In this document: in pieces, positions 45,622-54,464 of the stretch | How the letters are laid out: each line of letters begins with the position of its first letter | Numbering within the stretch: the stretch's first letter is position 1 | From: Granulosicoccus sp. | GTDB taxonomy: Bacteria > Pseudomonadota > Gammaproteobacteria > Granulosicoccales > Granulosicoccaceae | Direction: 5' to 3' | Assembly (NCBI GenBank): GCA_023301725.1 | Contig: JALZUD010000016.1 | Location: forward strand, 59,803-123,802 | Length of the DNA stretch: 64,000 nucleotides | Position numbers and translations under genes: made by a program | The notes under the pieces: model-generated | What the model was told of the DNA's origin: nothing | The model's input: the letters and a program-made list of their open reading frames with translations, nothing else | Database searches by the model: none

Positions 45622-46779
45622 TTATGCCCCTGATGCATTTTCACTGGCACTTGGAGTGCTAGTGATGGCGGCAGTTGGTTTTTTACGTGAAAAGATTGAC
45701 CCGATACGACGTACGCCTTCCATGATTCCACCCGGCAAAAATATTACCGTGATCATGAACATCAAACCGAGAGTCAAATGCCAACCCGAACCAACAAAGA
45801 GACTCACCACATCAACAACGATTGGCTGTAGGGCTTCGGGTACAAAATCGAACACCTGAGTCAAACTAGTCGTATTGTAAGCGGAGAGAATGTTCTCAAA
45901 ATACTTTATGACCGCGGCACCAATGAATGGACCGATCAACGTACCGACACCACCTAGTATTGTCATCAAAACGACCTCTCCCGAAGCTGTCCACTGCATG
46001 CGCTCGGCACCTGCTAACGGATCAGTTACAGCCATCAAACCACCTGCTACACCGGCATACATCCCAGAGATGATAAATGCCCAAAGCAGATAAGGCTTGG
46101 TGTTAAGACCCGTGTAGGCCATACGCGTCTGGTTAGACTTAATGCCGCGTAGCATCGCTCCAAAAGGCGATCTGAATATGCGTAGCGATATAAAAAATCC
46201 GATGACAAGAACAGTTGCACAGAAATAGAACCCTGGCATACCACTCATCTTGATCCCAAAGAAGTTAGTCACTGGCAGACTACGTGTGACCTCTATCCCG
46301 GCGGCGGCATCGAGCACCCGGGCATCGCTCAGTGTCAGTTGCAATCCAGTTTCACCATTGGTGATGGGGGTGAGCACCGAATAAGCCAGTTTGTAGGACA
46401 TCTGTGCAAATGCCAGCGTCAGAATGGAGAAGTAAATGCCCGAACGTCGCAAGCTGATGAAGCCAATGACTACGGCAAATAAAGCGGTAACCAACATGCT
46501 AAAAATAATAGCTGGCACCACATTCATCGTTAACAGCTTGAAACTCCAAACCGCAGTGTATGAACCTATTCCCAGAAACGCTGCATGTCCAAATGACAGG
46601 TAGCCGGTAAGACCAAAGAGTATGTTGTACCCGATAGCGAATAGTCCGAAAATGGCAAAGCGCTGCATGAGGTCCGGGTAATCTGCACCCAAGGGTTCCA
46701 GCCAAATTGGCATGCTATAGACAGCTGCGGCAAATGCAAACAACAACACCCAATCGGATATGGCAGAAAATTTATTCAT
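45622..46779 (-). CDS. livM: Branched-chain-amino-acid-type ABC importer, permease LivM
   Basis: This 385-aa membrane protein has about nine to ten hydrophobic helices. The conserved LivM stretch is [20 protein letters not shown], with [19 protein letters not shown] (cytosolic coupling region) and [19 protein letters not shown] near the end. The polar C-terminus is longer than usual. It pairs with LivH to form the translocation path. Confidence 0.94.
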   Translation of the reverse strand: MNKFSAISDWVLLFAFAAAVYSMPIWLEPLGADYPDLMQRFAIFGLFAIGYNILFGLTGYLSFGHAAFLGIGSYTAVWSFKLLTMNVVPAIIFSMLVTALFAVVIGFISLRRSGIYFSILTLAFAQMSYKLAYSVLTPITNGETGLQLTLSDARVLDAAAGIEVTRSLPVTNFFGIKMSGMPGFYFCATVLVIGFFISLRIFRSPFGAMLRGIKSNQTRMAYTGLNTKPYLLWAFIISGMYAGVAGGLMAVTDPLAGAERMQWTASGEVVLMTILGGVGTLIGPFIGAAVIKYFENILSAYNTTSLTQVFDFVPEALQPIVVDVVSLFVGSGWHLTLGLMFMITVIFLPGGIMEGVRRIGSIFSRKKPTAAITSTPSASENASGA

Positions 46780-46788
46780 GTTCCTCTC

Positions 46789-47811
46789 CTAGTCTTCCAT
46801 TACGCCTTTGCGACCCATCAGGCCACGAGGTCTAACCAGTAAAACGATAACGGCGACAAGATAAATAATGATCTGGTCCATGCCCGGAATGATGCTCTTT
46901 ACTTCAGTCATGGATGCAAACGACTGCACCAAACCTAAGAGGAATCCGGCGAGAACTGCACCTCCTAAGGATCCCATTCCGCCAACCACTACGACAACAA
47001 ATGAGAGTACGAGAAAGTCCATTCCAAGGTTGTAGTCGGGTGGATAGATGGGGGTGTACATGACGCCAGCTAAGCCTGCAACCACAGCTGCAAGGCCGAA
47101 CACGATAGTAAAACGGCGTTGTATGTCAATACCTAACAGACCCACCATTTCGCGATCTTGCATGCCCGCTCTTACCACCATGCCAAATGTCGTGAATTGC
47201 AAAAAGGCAAATACCGCTCCAATAATTGCCAGTGAAAAACCCAGATAAATCAAACGCCACCAAGGGTAGATAACATTTTCACCTAAACCAACCAGGGCGC
47301 CGATATTGGCACTACCAGACACGATATCTGGAGCTGTTTGAGGTATCGGACTTGCGCCAAAGTAATGTTTAACGATTTCTTGGATGACGATAGCCAGTCC
47401 AAACGTAACCAGTATTTGATCCGCATGCGGTCGCTTATAAAAGTGGCGAATAAGGCCACGTTCCATTGCTAGACCGACTAACAGCATAAAGGGGATAGCA
47501 AACAAGATTGAGAAGGGAACCGAGTAATCCACGATAAACCCCCCGACTACTGGGAATTTTGCTTCCAGAATCGGTACCTCTTTGTACGCTTCAAAGAACG
47601 TGATACTTTCATCTCGAACCTTGGTAGAAATAGTCAGTACTTTTTGGACCGACACTGCGCAAAATGCGCCAAGCATAAATAGCGCACCGTGGGCGAAGTT
47701 AACAACACCCAGTGTGCCAAAAACCAAGGTTAGACCCAGCGCAATGAGCGCATACGCTCCACCTTTATCCAATCCGTTTAATACTTGTAAAAATATTGCG
47801 TCCAAGAGCAA
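46789..47811 (-). CDS. livH: Branched-chain-amino-acid-type ABC importer, permease LivH
   Basis: This 340-aa permease has about eight helices. The family hallmarks are LTLVFGTLGVVNFAHGALFM at the N-terminus, VRAGMQDREMVGLLGIDIQR (EAA-like loop) and VVVVGGMGSLGGAVLAGFLL. An inserted hydrophilic segment at about residues 58-82 sits in the first periplasmic loop. It is the first gene of the permease/ATPase block, separated by 364 nt with a strong hairpin from the binding-protein gene. Confidence 0.94.
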   Translation of the reverse strand: MLLDAIFLQVLNGLDKGGAYALIALGLTLVFGTLGVVNFAHGALFMLGAFCAVSVQKVLTISTKVRDESITFFEAYKEVPILEAKFPVVGGFIVDYSVPFSILFAIPFMLLVGLAMERGLIRHFYKRPHADQILVTFGLAIVIQEIVKHYFGASPIPQTAPDIVSGSANIGALVGLGENVIYPWWRLIYLGFSLAIIGAVFAFLQFTTFGMVVRAGMQDREMVGLLGIDIQRRFTIVFGLAAVVAGLAGVMYTPIYPPDYNLGMDFLVLSFVVVVVGGMGSLGGAVLAGFLLGLVQSFASMTEVKSIIPGMDQIIIYLVAVIVLLVRPRGLMGRKGVMED

Positions 47812-47994
47812 ACCCCTTCTGGTTCAACATCGATCAATAGGCAAAACAAGCCCGTAAGCCAAGCTGTAAGGACAGCTAATGCCTGAAGATCAAAGCAATA
47901 AAAAAGAACAAGTGAGTACACTTGTTTTGTCAGGTACAACTTAGAGAACAACTCCTAGCAATTGTTCACCCAACATGTGGACAAAAAATTGTTT

Positions 47995-48019
47995 ACCGGT
48001 TAATCAGTCCTGAACCGGT
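47995..48019. repeat. Small inverted repeat downstream of the strong hairpin
   Basis: ACCGGTT (47995-48001) and AACCGGT (48013-48019) are perfect 7-bp arms around an 11-nt loop. It lies just after the 12-bp hairpin in the direction of transcription and may be a second attenuator element. Confidence 0.35.
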
Positions 48020-48044
48020 TGAGCGTTAAAGTTTCCTGAATCGA

Positions 48045-48086
48045 GGGTTGTTCGCATACAGAGCTTGCGCCCATTGCGAACAACCC
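48045..48086 (-). terminator. Strong hairpin between binding-protein gene and livH (attenuator or mRNA stabiliser)
   Basis: GGGTTGTTCGCA and TGCGAACAACCC form a perfect 12-bp stem with an 18-nt loop, 90 nt beyond the binding-protein stop. There is no U-tract, which suggests partial termination or 3'-end protection of the upstream mRNA rather than complete termination. Confidence 0.55.
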
Positions 48087-48175
48087 GTTCTAGCTACACA
48101 ATCATCTATATGTTTGCCTGCTGATAAACCTAAAAGCGACAACAACAGAGCATAAGTGCGGCAGTCTACAACGCA

Positions 48176-49537
48176 TCAAACGCCGTTGTTACAAGTTCCT
48201 AAATCACCACCAGCAAACATCTCATGATCTACTGGGTACTCAACTTGAGCACGTGGTGTTACTTCAACAATTTCAAGAAGGTCGAATTGTGATGAAGGAT
48301 TGTCTTTTCCTTTCACAACCAGCACGTCTTTGAAGCACTGATGATCTTCTGCTCGATACTCAGTAGGACCATTGCCCATACCATCAAACTTGTGACCTTC
48401 AAGTGCGCCAACAACTGCACAAGGCTCAAATGTACCAGCACGTTCTGCAGCATCTGCATACAGGAGTGTTTGCACGTAACAAGTATGTGCCGCCTGTGAA
48501 GGTGGGAAACCGTACTCTTGGCCGAATGACTTAACAAAGGCCTGACTACCTGCATCGGTCAAAGACCAGTGCCAGTTTGTTGAACCGAAGATGCCTTTAA
48601 TGTTGTCTCCAGCACCTTGCGCCATGAGACGCGAGAACAGAGGAACGACGATCTGGAAGTCTTTACCGTCAACTTGTCGATCACGCAGACCGAACTGGAT
48701 AGCTTGAGTCAGGGAGTTAACCATGTCCTTGCCATAGTGGTTAAGAACCAGCGTATCTGCACCTGAATTCAATACTGGCGTGATGTACTGACTGAAGTCA
48801 CCAGCGCCTACCGGAGTAAGTACAGTTTCAGCGGTATTCCAACCGATATTTTCCGTGGATGCCACGATAGAGGCTTCCTGTGTCCAGCCCCAGTTATAGT
48901 CGGCTGTTAGGTGATAGGCGTTTCGCTCTTTTCCGTAGTTCTTTTCTAGTACTGGACCCAGCGCCGCACCTGACATAAACGCGTTGAAGAAGTGACGAAA
49001 GCCGTTAGCTTTCTTATCTTTACCCGTTGTGTCGTTGGCGTGTGTGAGACCCGCCATGAAGATGACACCTGCATCCTGACACAGACTTTGGACAGCAACC
49101 GCTACACCTGATGACGATCCACCTGTGATCATGGTGACACCGTCTTTTTCGATCATACGCTTGGCCGAGGCTCTGGCAGCATCACTTTTAGTCTGTGTGT
49201 CGCCTGTTACGTATTCGACTTTTTTGCCCAAGATACCGTTGCCTTTCAGAGCATTCGGTTGCATGGTATTCAACATGCCACCGTCGCCCTCACCGTTAAG
49301 GTGCTTTACCGCTAGCTTGTATGCACGCAGCTCATCTGCGCCTTCGTCAGCGTACGCACCAGATTGAGGCACGTTAAAACCGAGTGTGACGGTGCTAGCG
49401 TCGCCTGGATCGTTGACGTAATCTGCAGCAAACGCATTCTTTGTAAAGAACATCGGCGCGCCAGCTATTGCTGTTGTAGCGGCACTCGCCTTTAGTACAT
49501 CGCGGCGTGACCAATCACTGGTTGTTTTCTTACTCAT
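48176..49537 (-). CDS. ABC importer substrate-binding protein, Tat-exported (LivK/amide-binding type)
   Basis: This periplasmic type I binding protein has 453 aa. The N-terminus SDWSRRDVLKASAATTAIAG is a classic twin-arginine signal, with cleavage near the NAFAAD segment. The mature fold opens VTLGFNVPQSGAYADEGADE and contains ITGGSSSGVAVAVQSLCQDA, typical of the LivK/AmiC-like family. Three cysteines lie in the mature part, including the C-terminal GTCNNGV. Tat export of a LivK-type protein suggests folding before export. The ligand (amino acid, amide or other) is not readable. The gene is first in the liv-type locus. Confidence 0.92.
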   Translation of the reverse strand: MSKKTTSDWSRRDVLKASAATTAIAGAPMFFTKNAFAADYVNDPGDASTVTLGFNVPQSGAYADEGADELRAYKLAVKHLNGEGDGGMLNTMQPNALKGNGILGKKVEYVTGDTQTKSDAARASAKRMIEKDGVTMITGGSSSGVAVAVQSLCQDAGVIFMAGLTHANDTTGKDKKANGFRHFFNAFMSGAALGPVLEKNYGKERNAYHLTADYNWGWTQEASIVASTENIGWNTAETVLTPVGAGDFSQYITPVLNSGADTLVLNHYGKDMVNSLTQAIQFGLRDRQVDGKDFQIVVPLFSRLMAQGAGDNIKGIFGSTNWHWSLTDAGSQAFVKSFGQEYGFPPSQAAHTCYVQTLLYADAAERAGTFEPCAVVGALEGHKFDGMGNGPTEYRAEDHQCFKDVLVVKGKDNPSSQFDLLEIVEVTPRAQVEYPVDHEMFAGGDLGTCNNGV

Positions 49538-49923
49538 GCATTCTCTCCTGAGAGTTATAACCGTTTGTTTCTATCTCGTCGTATTTCTGACCTTGATAAC
49601 AATCGGCAAGCGATAAAAGCTTGCCGACCCCTGACCGCCTTTGCTCGTTATGCTCTGCTCGTGGTGGAGCGGCTCAATAACAACAGCGGATGCCCTTCAG
49701 GCATAACTGCTATGCCAAGACACTAAGGTCTGCCTTGAGTATAGAGAAAGATGCACGTCGTAATAGCAAAGTTTAATAGTTAGTATTATCAACAAATTAG
49801 CTCATAAATTAAACAATTTCACCACGCGTGCAATCGGGCAAAAAGCTAATTGTTACGAAAAGTAACGGCTGTTATGACGCTACCACCATGATTTACCGGA
49901 TGTCCAAGTCGCGCTGAGTAGCG
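49538..49923. other. Upstream region of the ABC importer locus
   Basis: This 386-nt gap contains a 9-bp hairpin in the presumed 5' leader (49603-49627) and an AT-rich patch at about 49760-49820, where the minus-strand promoter probably lies. A long-range 8-bp inverted repeat (49875-49882 with 49919-49926) overlaps the engB stop. No ORF is recognised. Confidence 0.4.
49603..49627 (-). promoter_or_regulatory. 5'-leader hairpin of the binding-protein mRNA
   Basis: TCGGCAAGC and GCTTGCCGA form a perfect 9-bp stem with a 7-nt AT loop, 66-90 nt upstream of the binding-protein ATG on the minus strand. It could be a stability element or regulatory hairpin. No riboswitch family is recognised. Confidence 0.4.
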
Positions 49924-50532
49924 TCATTCTCTCAACGGCTTGTCAAACAACCATTGGTCCAGAACCGCATGAGCGTCATCAAGCCCCGTTTTCTTGAGTG
50001 ATGAGAAATCCTGCAACGAAGCTTCTACACCAGCTTCTTCGAGTGCGGTTTGTGTGCTGCGCACCGCGCGAGCCACCTGACTGCGCGACAGTTTGTCTGA
50101 TTTTGTCAGCAGAATGTGCAATCCTGATTGACCCTGCTGCTGCAACTCAATGAGCGCACGATCAGACTCGGTCATCGGATGGCGAATGTCCATAACGAGT
50201 ACCAAGCCTCGCAGACTCTCGCGGGAAATTAGATATTGAGTCATGGCGAGTTGCCACTGCTTTTGCCGACCCTTTGATACCTGCGCGTAACCATAACCGG
50301 GAAGATCGACCAGAAACCTGCCGTCATCCAATGAGAAATGATTTATGAGCTGCGTGCGACCAGGCGTTTTGCTGGTTCTGGCAAGCTTTGTATTACGGGT
50401 AATCGTATTAATGGCGCTACTCTTGCCTGCATTAGACCGGCCCGCAAAGGCAACTTCGCAAGTAGACTCAGGGCATTGATCGGGAATACTCGCGCTAGAA
50501 TCGAATTGCGCAGAGAAATAGGCTTTGTTCAT
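49924..50532 (-). CDS. engB: Ribosome biogenesis GTPase EngB (YihA/YsxC)
   Basis: This is an essential GTPase of large-subunit assembly. All G motifs are present: G1 FAGRSNAGKSSAINT, G2 in SKTPGRTQLINHF, G3 VDLPGYGYA, G4 LLTKSDKL and G5 FSSLKKTG. The chosen ATG (MNKAYFSAQFD) gives 202 aa and has GGAAAGAG about 10 nt upstream; a TTG at 50556 would add eight residues. It is divergent from the cytochrome c4 gene, an arrangement common in gammaproteobacteria. Confidence 0.96.
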   Translation of the reverse strand: MNKAYFSAQFDSSASIPDQCPESTCEVAFAGRSNAGKSSAINTITRNTKLARTSKTPGRTQLINHFSLDDGRFLVDLPGYGYAQVSKGRQKQWQLAMTQYLISRESLRGLVLVMDIRHPMTESDRALIELQQQGQSGLHILLTKSDKLSRSQVARAVRSTQTALEEAGVEASLQDFSSLKKTGLDDAHAVLDQWLFDKPLRE

Positions 50533-50640
50533 TTGGTACACACTCTTTCCGAGCAAGTTCAGTCTGCTAGAATTTCACAATCCTGTGCGGCGCTCACGGC
50601 GTACAGTCTAATACACGAATACTGTCTATCTGGAGTTTCA

Positions 50641-51261
50641 ATGAAAAACTGGTTCCTATCGGCCACGTTATTTTGCCTATGTTTTGCAGGTCTGGCTCAG
50701 GCTGAAGGCGATGCCACTGCAGGCCAAGCGAAATCCGCAGTCTGCTCTGCCTGTCATGGCGCGAATGGCAAGGCCATTCAACCGGCATACCCTAACCTGG
50801 CTGGACAACACGCCAGCTACATCGCCAAGCAGCTGACCAACTACCGCGATGGTGAGCGGGTCAATGCGTTGATGTCTGGCCAAGCTGCGAACCTCAGCGA
50901 TCAGGACATTCTTGACCTTTCTGCCTATTATTCTGAAATGCCAAAAATCGAAGGTATTGCCACAGAAGAAAATCTGGCTCTGGGCAAGAATATCTTTCGC
51001 GGTGGTGTTACAGCTGCTGGTATAGCTTCATGTGCTGCTTGCCACGGTCCTGCAGGCGCTGGCAACCCGACAGCTGTTTGGCCCGTGCTTTCCGGCCAGA
51101 ACGCTCAATACACGGCTGATCAGCTTCGGTACTTCCGTTCAGGTGAGCGAAACAACGATCCGAATGCCATGATGCGCAACGTTGCCAAACGCTTAACCGA
51201 TGCAGAAATAGACGCAGTATCAAACTACATCGCAGGCATGTACTCGCAAGTCTCTGACTAA
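50641..51261 (+). CDS. Dihaem cytochrome c4
   Basis: This periplasmic electron carrier has 206 aa. A Sec signal peptide (MKNWFLSATLFCLCFAGLAQA) is followed by two homologous c-type domains, each with a haem-binding CxxCH (CSACHG and CAACHG) and a distal Met region (LMSGQAANLSDQDI, NAMMRNVAKRL). The start is ATG 50641 with GGAG six bases upstream. An in-frame open extension to 50338 runs through engB and is not real. It donates electrons to terminal oxidases. Two large hairpins follow. Confidence 0.96.
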   Translation: MKNWFLSATLFCLCFAGLAQAEGDATAGQAKSAVCSACHGANGKAIQPAYPNLAGQHASYIAKQLTNYRDGERVNALMSGQAANLSDQDILDLSAYYSEMPKIEGIATEENLALGKNIFRGGVTAAGIASCAACHGPAGAGNPTAVWPVLSGQNAQYTADQLRYFRSGERNNDPNAMMRNVAKRLTDAEIDAVSNYIAGMYSQVSD

Positions 51262-51289
51262 CGCAAGGCCACAGTGTCCGTACTGTGTG

Positions 51290-51410
51290 CTGAGACCTCA
51301 AAAGCGTACAAACGCTTTGGAGGTCTCAGTCTCCCTAGTGTATTGAGACCTCAAAAGCGTACAAACGCTTTGGAGATCTCAATACACCAGTAAAGTGCAA
51401 AAGCTGCACT
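51290..51410. repeat. Tandem near-identical hairpins plus a third hairpin (terminator array)
   Basis: Hairpin 1 (51290-51329) has a 10-bp outer stem, one mismatch, a 7-bp inner stem and loop ACAA. Hairpin 2 (51338-51387) repeats about 38 nt of the same core (GAGACCTCAAAAGCGTACAA, then the matching arm) with outer arms extended to 15 bp with one mismatch. A third hairpin (AGTGCA-AAAGC-TGCACT, 51394-51410) follows. The array sits between convergent cytochrome c4 and phosphoesterase genes and probably terminates both. Confidence 0.7.
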
Positions 51411-51547
51411 AGTGATACGCATTCCCTAAAAGCCATTGTCTTTGGTGGAATCCATCACTGAAAATCTGCTACAGACGAACTGCCCAGATAAATCGATAAT
51501 TTTAGACATTGTTGCCAGCCGCTTGTCATCGAGCAACGATCGATCTT

Positions 51548-52192
51548 TCAGCTAAGATCAAAGATCACTGGTTCATGAACAATGCGGTAATGCTTGTCCA
51601 TCGTGCTGATATTCAAGTACGTGGTGCCAGCCAGCTCTTCACGCCCACGACCTTCGTGAATATGCCCAAAAAGATGGACTGTTGGAGACAGTTCTTGCAC
51701 CTTCTCAAGTAATGAAGGGCATCCGGTCTTCTCGAAGCCCCCACTCAAGCGCTCCACTCCATCCATAATTCCAAACGGCGGTCCGTGAGTAATCAGCACA
51801 TCCGTGCTCTGGGGAATGAGATTCCAATGGGCCTCTATGTGCTCGCCAGGGTCTCGCATGAAGGCCCAGTCACAGAATCTCGGTGTGATAGGAGAACCCC
51901 AGAACTGGTGCCCATCGATTTCGCACCCCGAATCATTGAGCAAAATCACCCCTTCTTCATTAGCAAATTCCTGGCATGCTTCAGGATCTTGCTCCAGATA
52001 GGTATCGTGGTTTCCAGCGATGCAAAGCACATGTTTGAAACCTTGTGAGCCTATCCAACGCATAAAGCTCGGCACCTCGTCTCGCTTGCCGTGCGCAGTA
52101 AAATCGCCAGCGTGAATGAGCACATCGCCTTGCGGCAGTATCAGACCCTCGTGGTCGCCGTGTGTATCACTGATGCAGACCAGCCTCAACAT
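51548..52192 (-). CDS. Calcineurin-like metallophosphoesterase
   Basis: This 214-aa protein has all metallophosphoesterase motifs: ISDTHGDHEG (DxH), VLIHAGDFTAHG (GD), LCIAGNHDTYLEQ (GNHD), LITHGPPFG (H) and HLFGHIHEGRG (GHxH). It binds two metals and hydrolyses a phosphomono- or diester; the substrate is unknown. It resembles the small eukaryote-like MPPED/YfcE-type branch. There is no signal peptide. It appears monocistronic. Confidence 0.92.
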   Translation of the reverse strand: MLRLVCISDTHGDHEGLILPQGDVLIHAGDFTAHGKRDEVPSFMRWIGSQGFKHVLCIAGNHDTYLEQDPEACQEFANEEGVILLNDSGCEIDGHQFWGSPITPRFCDWAFMRDPGEHIEAHWNLIPQSTDVLITHGPPFGIMDGVERLSGGFEKTGCPSLLEKVQELSPTVHLFGHIHEGRGREELAGTTYLNISTMDKHYRIVHEPVIFDLS

Positions 52193-52304
52193 ACGATTCT
52201 CTCTACTCTTAACTCTCTCAACAGAAAATTGACTATTTTGTTATGCATGTGTTCGATATGCGCTTGCCGACCCCACCTTACGATGCATCGGCACCAATAG
52301 CGGT

Positions 52305-53372
52305 TCACTTCAGCTTCTCGCCAATAATAACCTCTGCGCGCAACAGAATACCGTATGAACGTTCGAAATCTGTACTGGATGGCCATGCCACTGAAGGCCA
52401 AATTTCATAAAAAAACCATGGCCTACCCACATTATGCCGCCACCGGACCCGAAATTGGTGGCCACGATAACGCTCAGTTTCATCGTCTTCAAGCTCCGTC
52501 TGGTAGCCCGCAACACCCTCGAGAGCCAGCGCACGGCGTTCACCAAATTGCCAGTAAAGCCCCGTGGTGTGGCCAATGACCGCCCCTTTCTGACCTTCCT
52601 CCCAGTCAAAACGCGTAAACGTTCGAAAGAACACATTTTCTTTTGCAAACATCTTTCGTCGTAAATCAAATGAGAGCCTATTTTCGTATCCGGTTACCCA
52701 ATAATAGTAGTAACTATTGCCAGCACTGGCTCTCCAGTTTTCACCAAAATCCTTTCGAAAACGTATGTTTATCCGACCAAAAAACTGAATACGGCTATTT
52801 CGTCTACGAAGTCCTAAGTCCAGATCAACTTTGGTATCCTCGCGGGCCGAACGAATAAAGCGCAGAGCCAACGACACATTTCGATCACTTCCCCCTAGGT
52901 CAGTGAGTTCCTGTTCCCCCGCTGCCGTATCAACATCGTCATCCTCGGTACTGATTAGCAGCTTGAGCTTACGCTCTGTTTCTGGCAAGACAGCGCGTAC
53001 TTTTACCGATGTTTTCAGCTCAAAGGGTTTACCGTCACCACGCACGCCTTCTACGCGTATTCTGGCCCAACTACCGGTGCTGACGGCATCATCATTGGAA
53101 CCTGCGTTACTGAAAAAACCATCTACCTGGTCCATAAAAGCACCAAAACGCTCCGAGGCAACACGCTGTGCGCCATCAGCCATGCTAATTGAGCGTTTTA
53201 TGACACCAATGCGTTCAAAACCTCGCTGTGGCTTGGTTGCTTCTCCACGGGTGTCATTTTTAGAATCTGATGCTTCTTTTTTGACGCCTGATTCGTCAGC
53301 TTGCAAAGGCTCACCATGAACTCCCAGCAACACAAATACTGCGAAAGAGAACGCAGCAATGGCTCTACGCAT
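52305..53372 (-). CDS. Predicted outer-membrane beta-barrel protein, family unknown
   Basis: This 355-aa protein has a probable signal peptide (MRRAIAAFSFAVFVLLGVHG), a charged Lys/Asp/Ser linker to about residue 45, a soluble-looking region, then from about residue 165 a series of alternating amphipathic strands rich in Arg and aromatics. Examples are RIQFFGRINIRFRKDFG, SAGNSYYYYWVTGYENRL and RPWFFYEIWPSVAWP. These are the pattern of an outer-membrane barrel of about 10-12 strands. The C-terminus EVIIGEKLK lacks the usual terminal aromatic. Its ATG overlaps the hisC stop by 8 nt, so it is co-expressed with hisC. No function is recognised. Confidence 0.7.
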   Translation of the reverse strand: MRRAIAAFSFAVFVLLGVHGEPLQADESGVKKEASDSKNDTRGEATKPQRGFERIGVIKRSISMADGAQRVASERFGAFMDQVDGFFSNAGSNDDAVSTGSWARIRVEGVRGDGKPFELKTSVKVRAVLPETERKLKLLISTEDDDVDTAAGEQELTDLGGSDRNVSLALRFIRSAREDTKVDLDLGLRRRNSRIQFFGRINIRFRKDFGENWRASAGNSYYYYWVTGYENRLSFDLRRKMFAKENVFFRTFTRFDWEEGQKGAVIGHTTGLYWQFGERRALALEGVAGYQTELEDDETERYRGHQFRVRWRHNVGRPWFFYEIWPSVAWPSSTDFERSYGILLRAEVIIGEKLK

Positions 53373-54438
53373 CTATGCAGTCCATGAGCCTGTGCATATC
53401 AGCGCTTGTACCAATGGAAATTCGCAGCCAATCTTCAAGCCGTGGCTTTTTCCAATATCGCACCAAAACACCAGCCGCACTCAAGCGCTGAAATAGTTCA
53501 TAGGCTGCAGGCTCAGAACCTTTACCGCTTGTTTGCTGAGGTACACGGGCAAATATAAAGTTAGCCGACGAGGGCAACACCTCAAAACCTCGACTGCGCA
53601 ACTGCTCTGTCGTCCAGTCTCTGGATTCAATAATTTGAGAAAGCGTTTTTTTGTAGTAGGTCTCATCCTCAATCGAGGCAATGCCGACCGCCTGTGCAAT
53701 AGCATCCACGGGATAAGAGTTGAACGAATTCTTCACTCTCTGCAATCCCTCTATCAACGCCTTATCACCAAAGGCCACACCCAATCGCATGCCAGCAAGA
53801 GAGCGCCCTTTGGAGAACGTTTGACTGACTAGCAAATTGGGGTGTTCATTCACTAAACCAACAACGCTTTGTGCACCCAGATCCGCATAGGCCTCATCAA
53901 CCAGAAGCACCTGTTCTGTGTGTTTTTTCAGCAGTGCGGCAATGGCATCGCGAGGCGTAGCCAAGCCAGTGGGCGCATTCGGATTGGGAAAAATAATGCT
54001 GCCAGCGTTCGGCACGAATCGATCCATAGACAAACTGTAGTTGTCCTCAAGACTGATAACCTGCGATTCGATAGAGTACAAATCGCAATACACCGGATAA
54101 AAACTGTACGTAATGTCGGGGTACTGTAAAGCCTTCTCGTGAGTGAAGAAGGCCAGAAATGCCAATGCCAGAATTTCATCAGAACCGTTGCCTACAAACA
54201 CATTCTCTAGTGCCACTCCGTGATAGGCAGCAAGCGCCTCTCGCAACTGCACTGACTCCGGATCTGGATAACGCCGCAGAGCATCTGCGCTGACATTGCC
54301 GATGGCCTGCATAACCGCAGGTGATGGAGGGTACGGATTTTCATTCGTATTGAGCTTGGTGATATTTTCACCACTGCGCTGCTCACCGGGCACATAAGGA
54401 GTGAGCCGCTTAACAGTGTCTGTCCAGAATTGAGTCAT
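53365..54438 (-). CDS. hisC: Histidinol-phosphate aminotransferase
   Basis: This is a class II PLP aminotransferase of 357 aa. It shows LNTNENPYPPSPAV, RYPDPESVQLREALA, VFVGNGSDEILAL, FPNPNAPTG, VDEAYADLG (Asp binding the pyridine nitrogen) and the PLP lysine in SQTFSKGRSLAGMRLG. It converts imidazole acetol-phosphate and glutamate to histidinol-phosphate. It is away from other his genes. A second role toward aromatic or phosphonate substrates is possible in this family. It ends inside the start of the barrel gene. Confidence 0.93.
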   Translation of the reverse strand: MTQFWTDTVKRLTPYVPGEQRSGENITKLNTNENPYPPSPAVMQAIGNVSADALRRYPDPESVQLREALAAYHGVALENVFVGNGSDEILALAFLAFFTHEKALQYPDITYSFYPVYCDLYSIESQVISLEDNYSLSMDRFVPNAGSIIFPNPNAPTGLATPRDAIAALLKKHTEQVLLVDEAYADLGAQSVVGLVNEHPNLLVSQTFSKGRSLAGMRLGVAFGDKALIEGLQRVKNSFNSYPVDAIAQAVGIASIEDETYYKKTLSQIIESRDWTTEQLRSRGFEVLPSSANFIFARVPQQTSGKGSEPAAYELFQRLSAAGVLVRYWKKPRLEDWLRISIGTSADMHRLMDCIDA

Positions 54439-54464
54439 CTCGGGAAATTAACAACCATGTTTGA

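Larger units (their letters stand above)
47812..48175. other. Intergenic region inside the ABC importer locus
   Basis: This 364-nt gap lies between the binding-protein gene and livH, both minus strand. It holds a 12-bp perfect hairpin (48045-48086) and a smaller 7-bp one (47995-48019). Such spacers commonly set the binding protein to a higher expression level than the permeases. No ORF or RNA gene is recognised. Confidence 0.5.

Noticed and set aside
47976..47984. Single DnaA-like 9-mer in the liv locus gap
   Set aside because: Isolated one-mismatch match, expected by chance in 64 kb.
50338..50640. Upstream in-frame extension of cytochrome c4
   Set aside because: It runs antisense through engB; the ATG at 50641 has a Shine-Dalgarno and begins a proper signal peptide.
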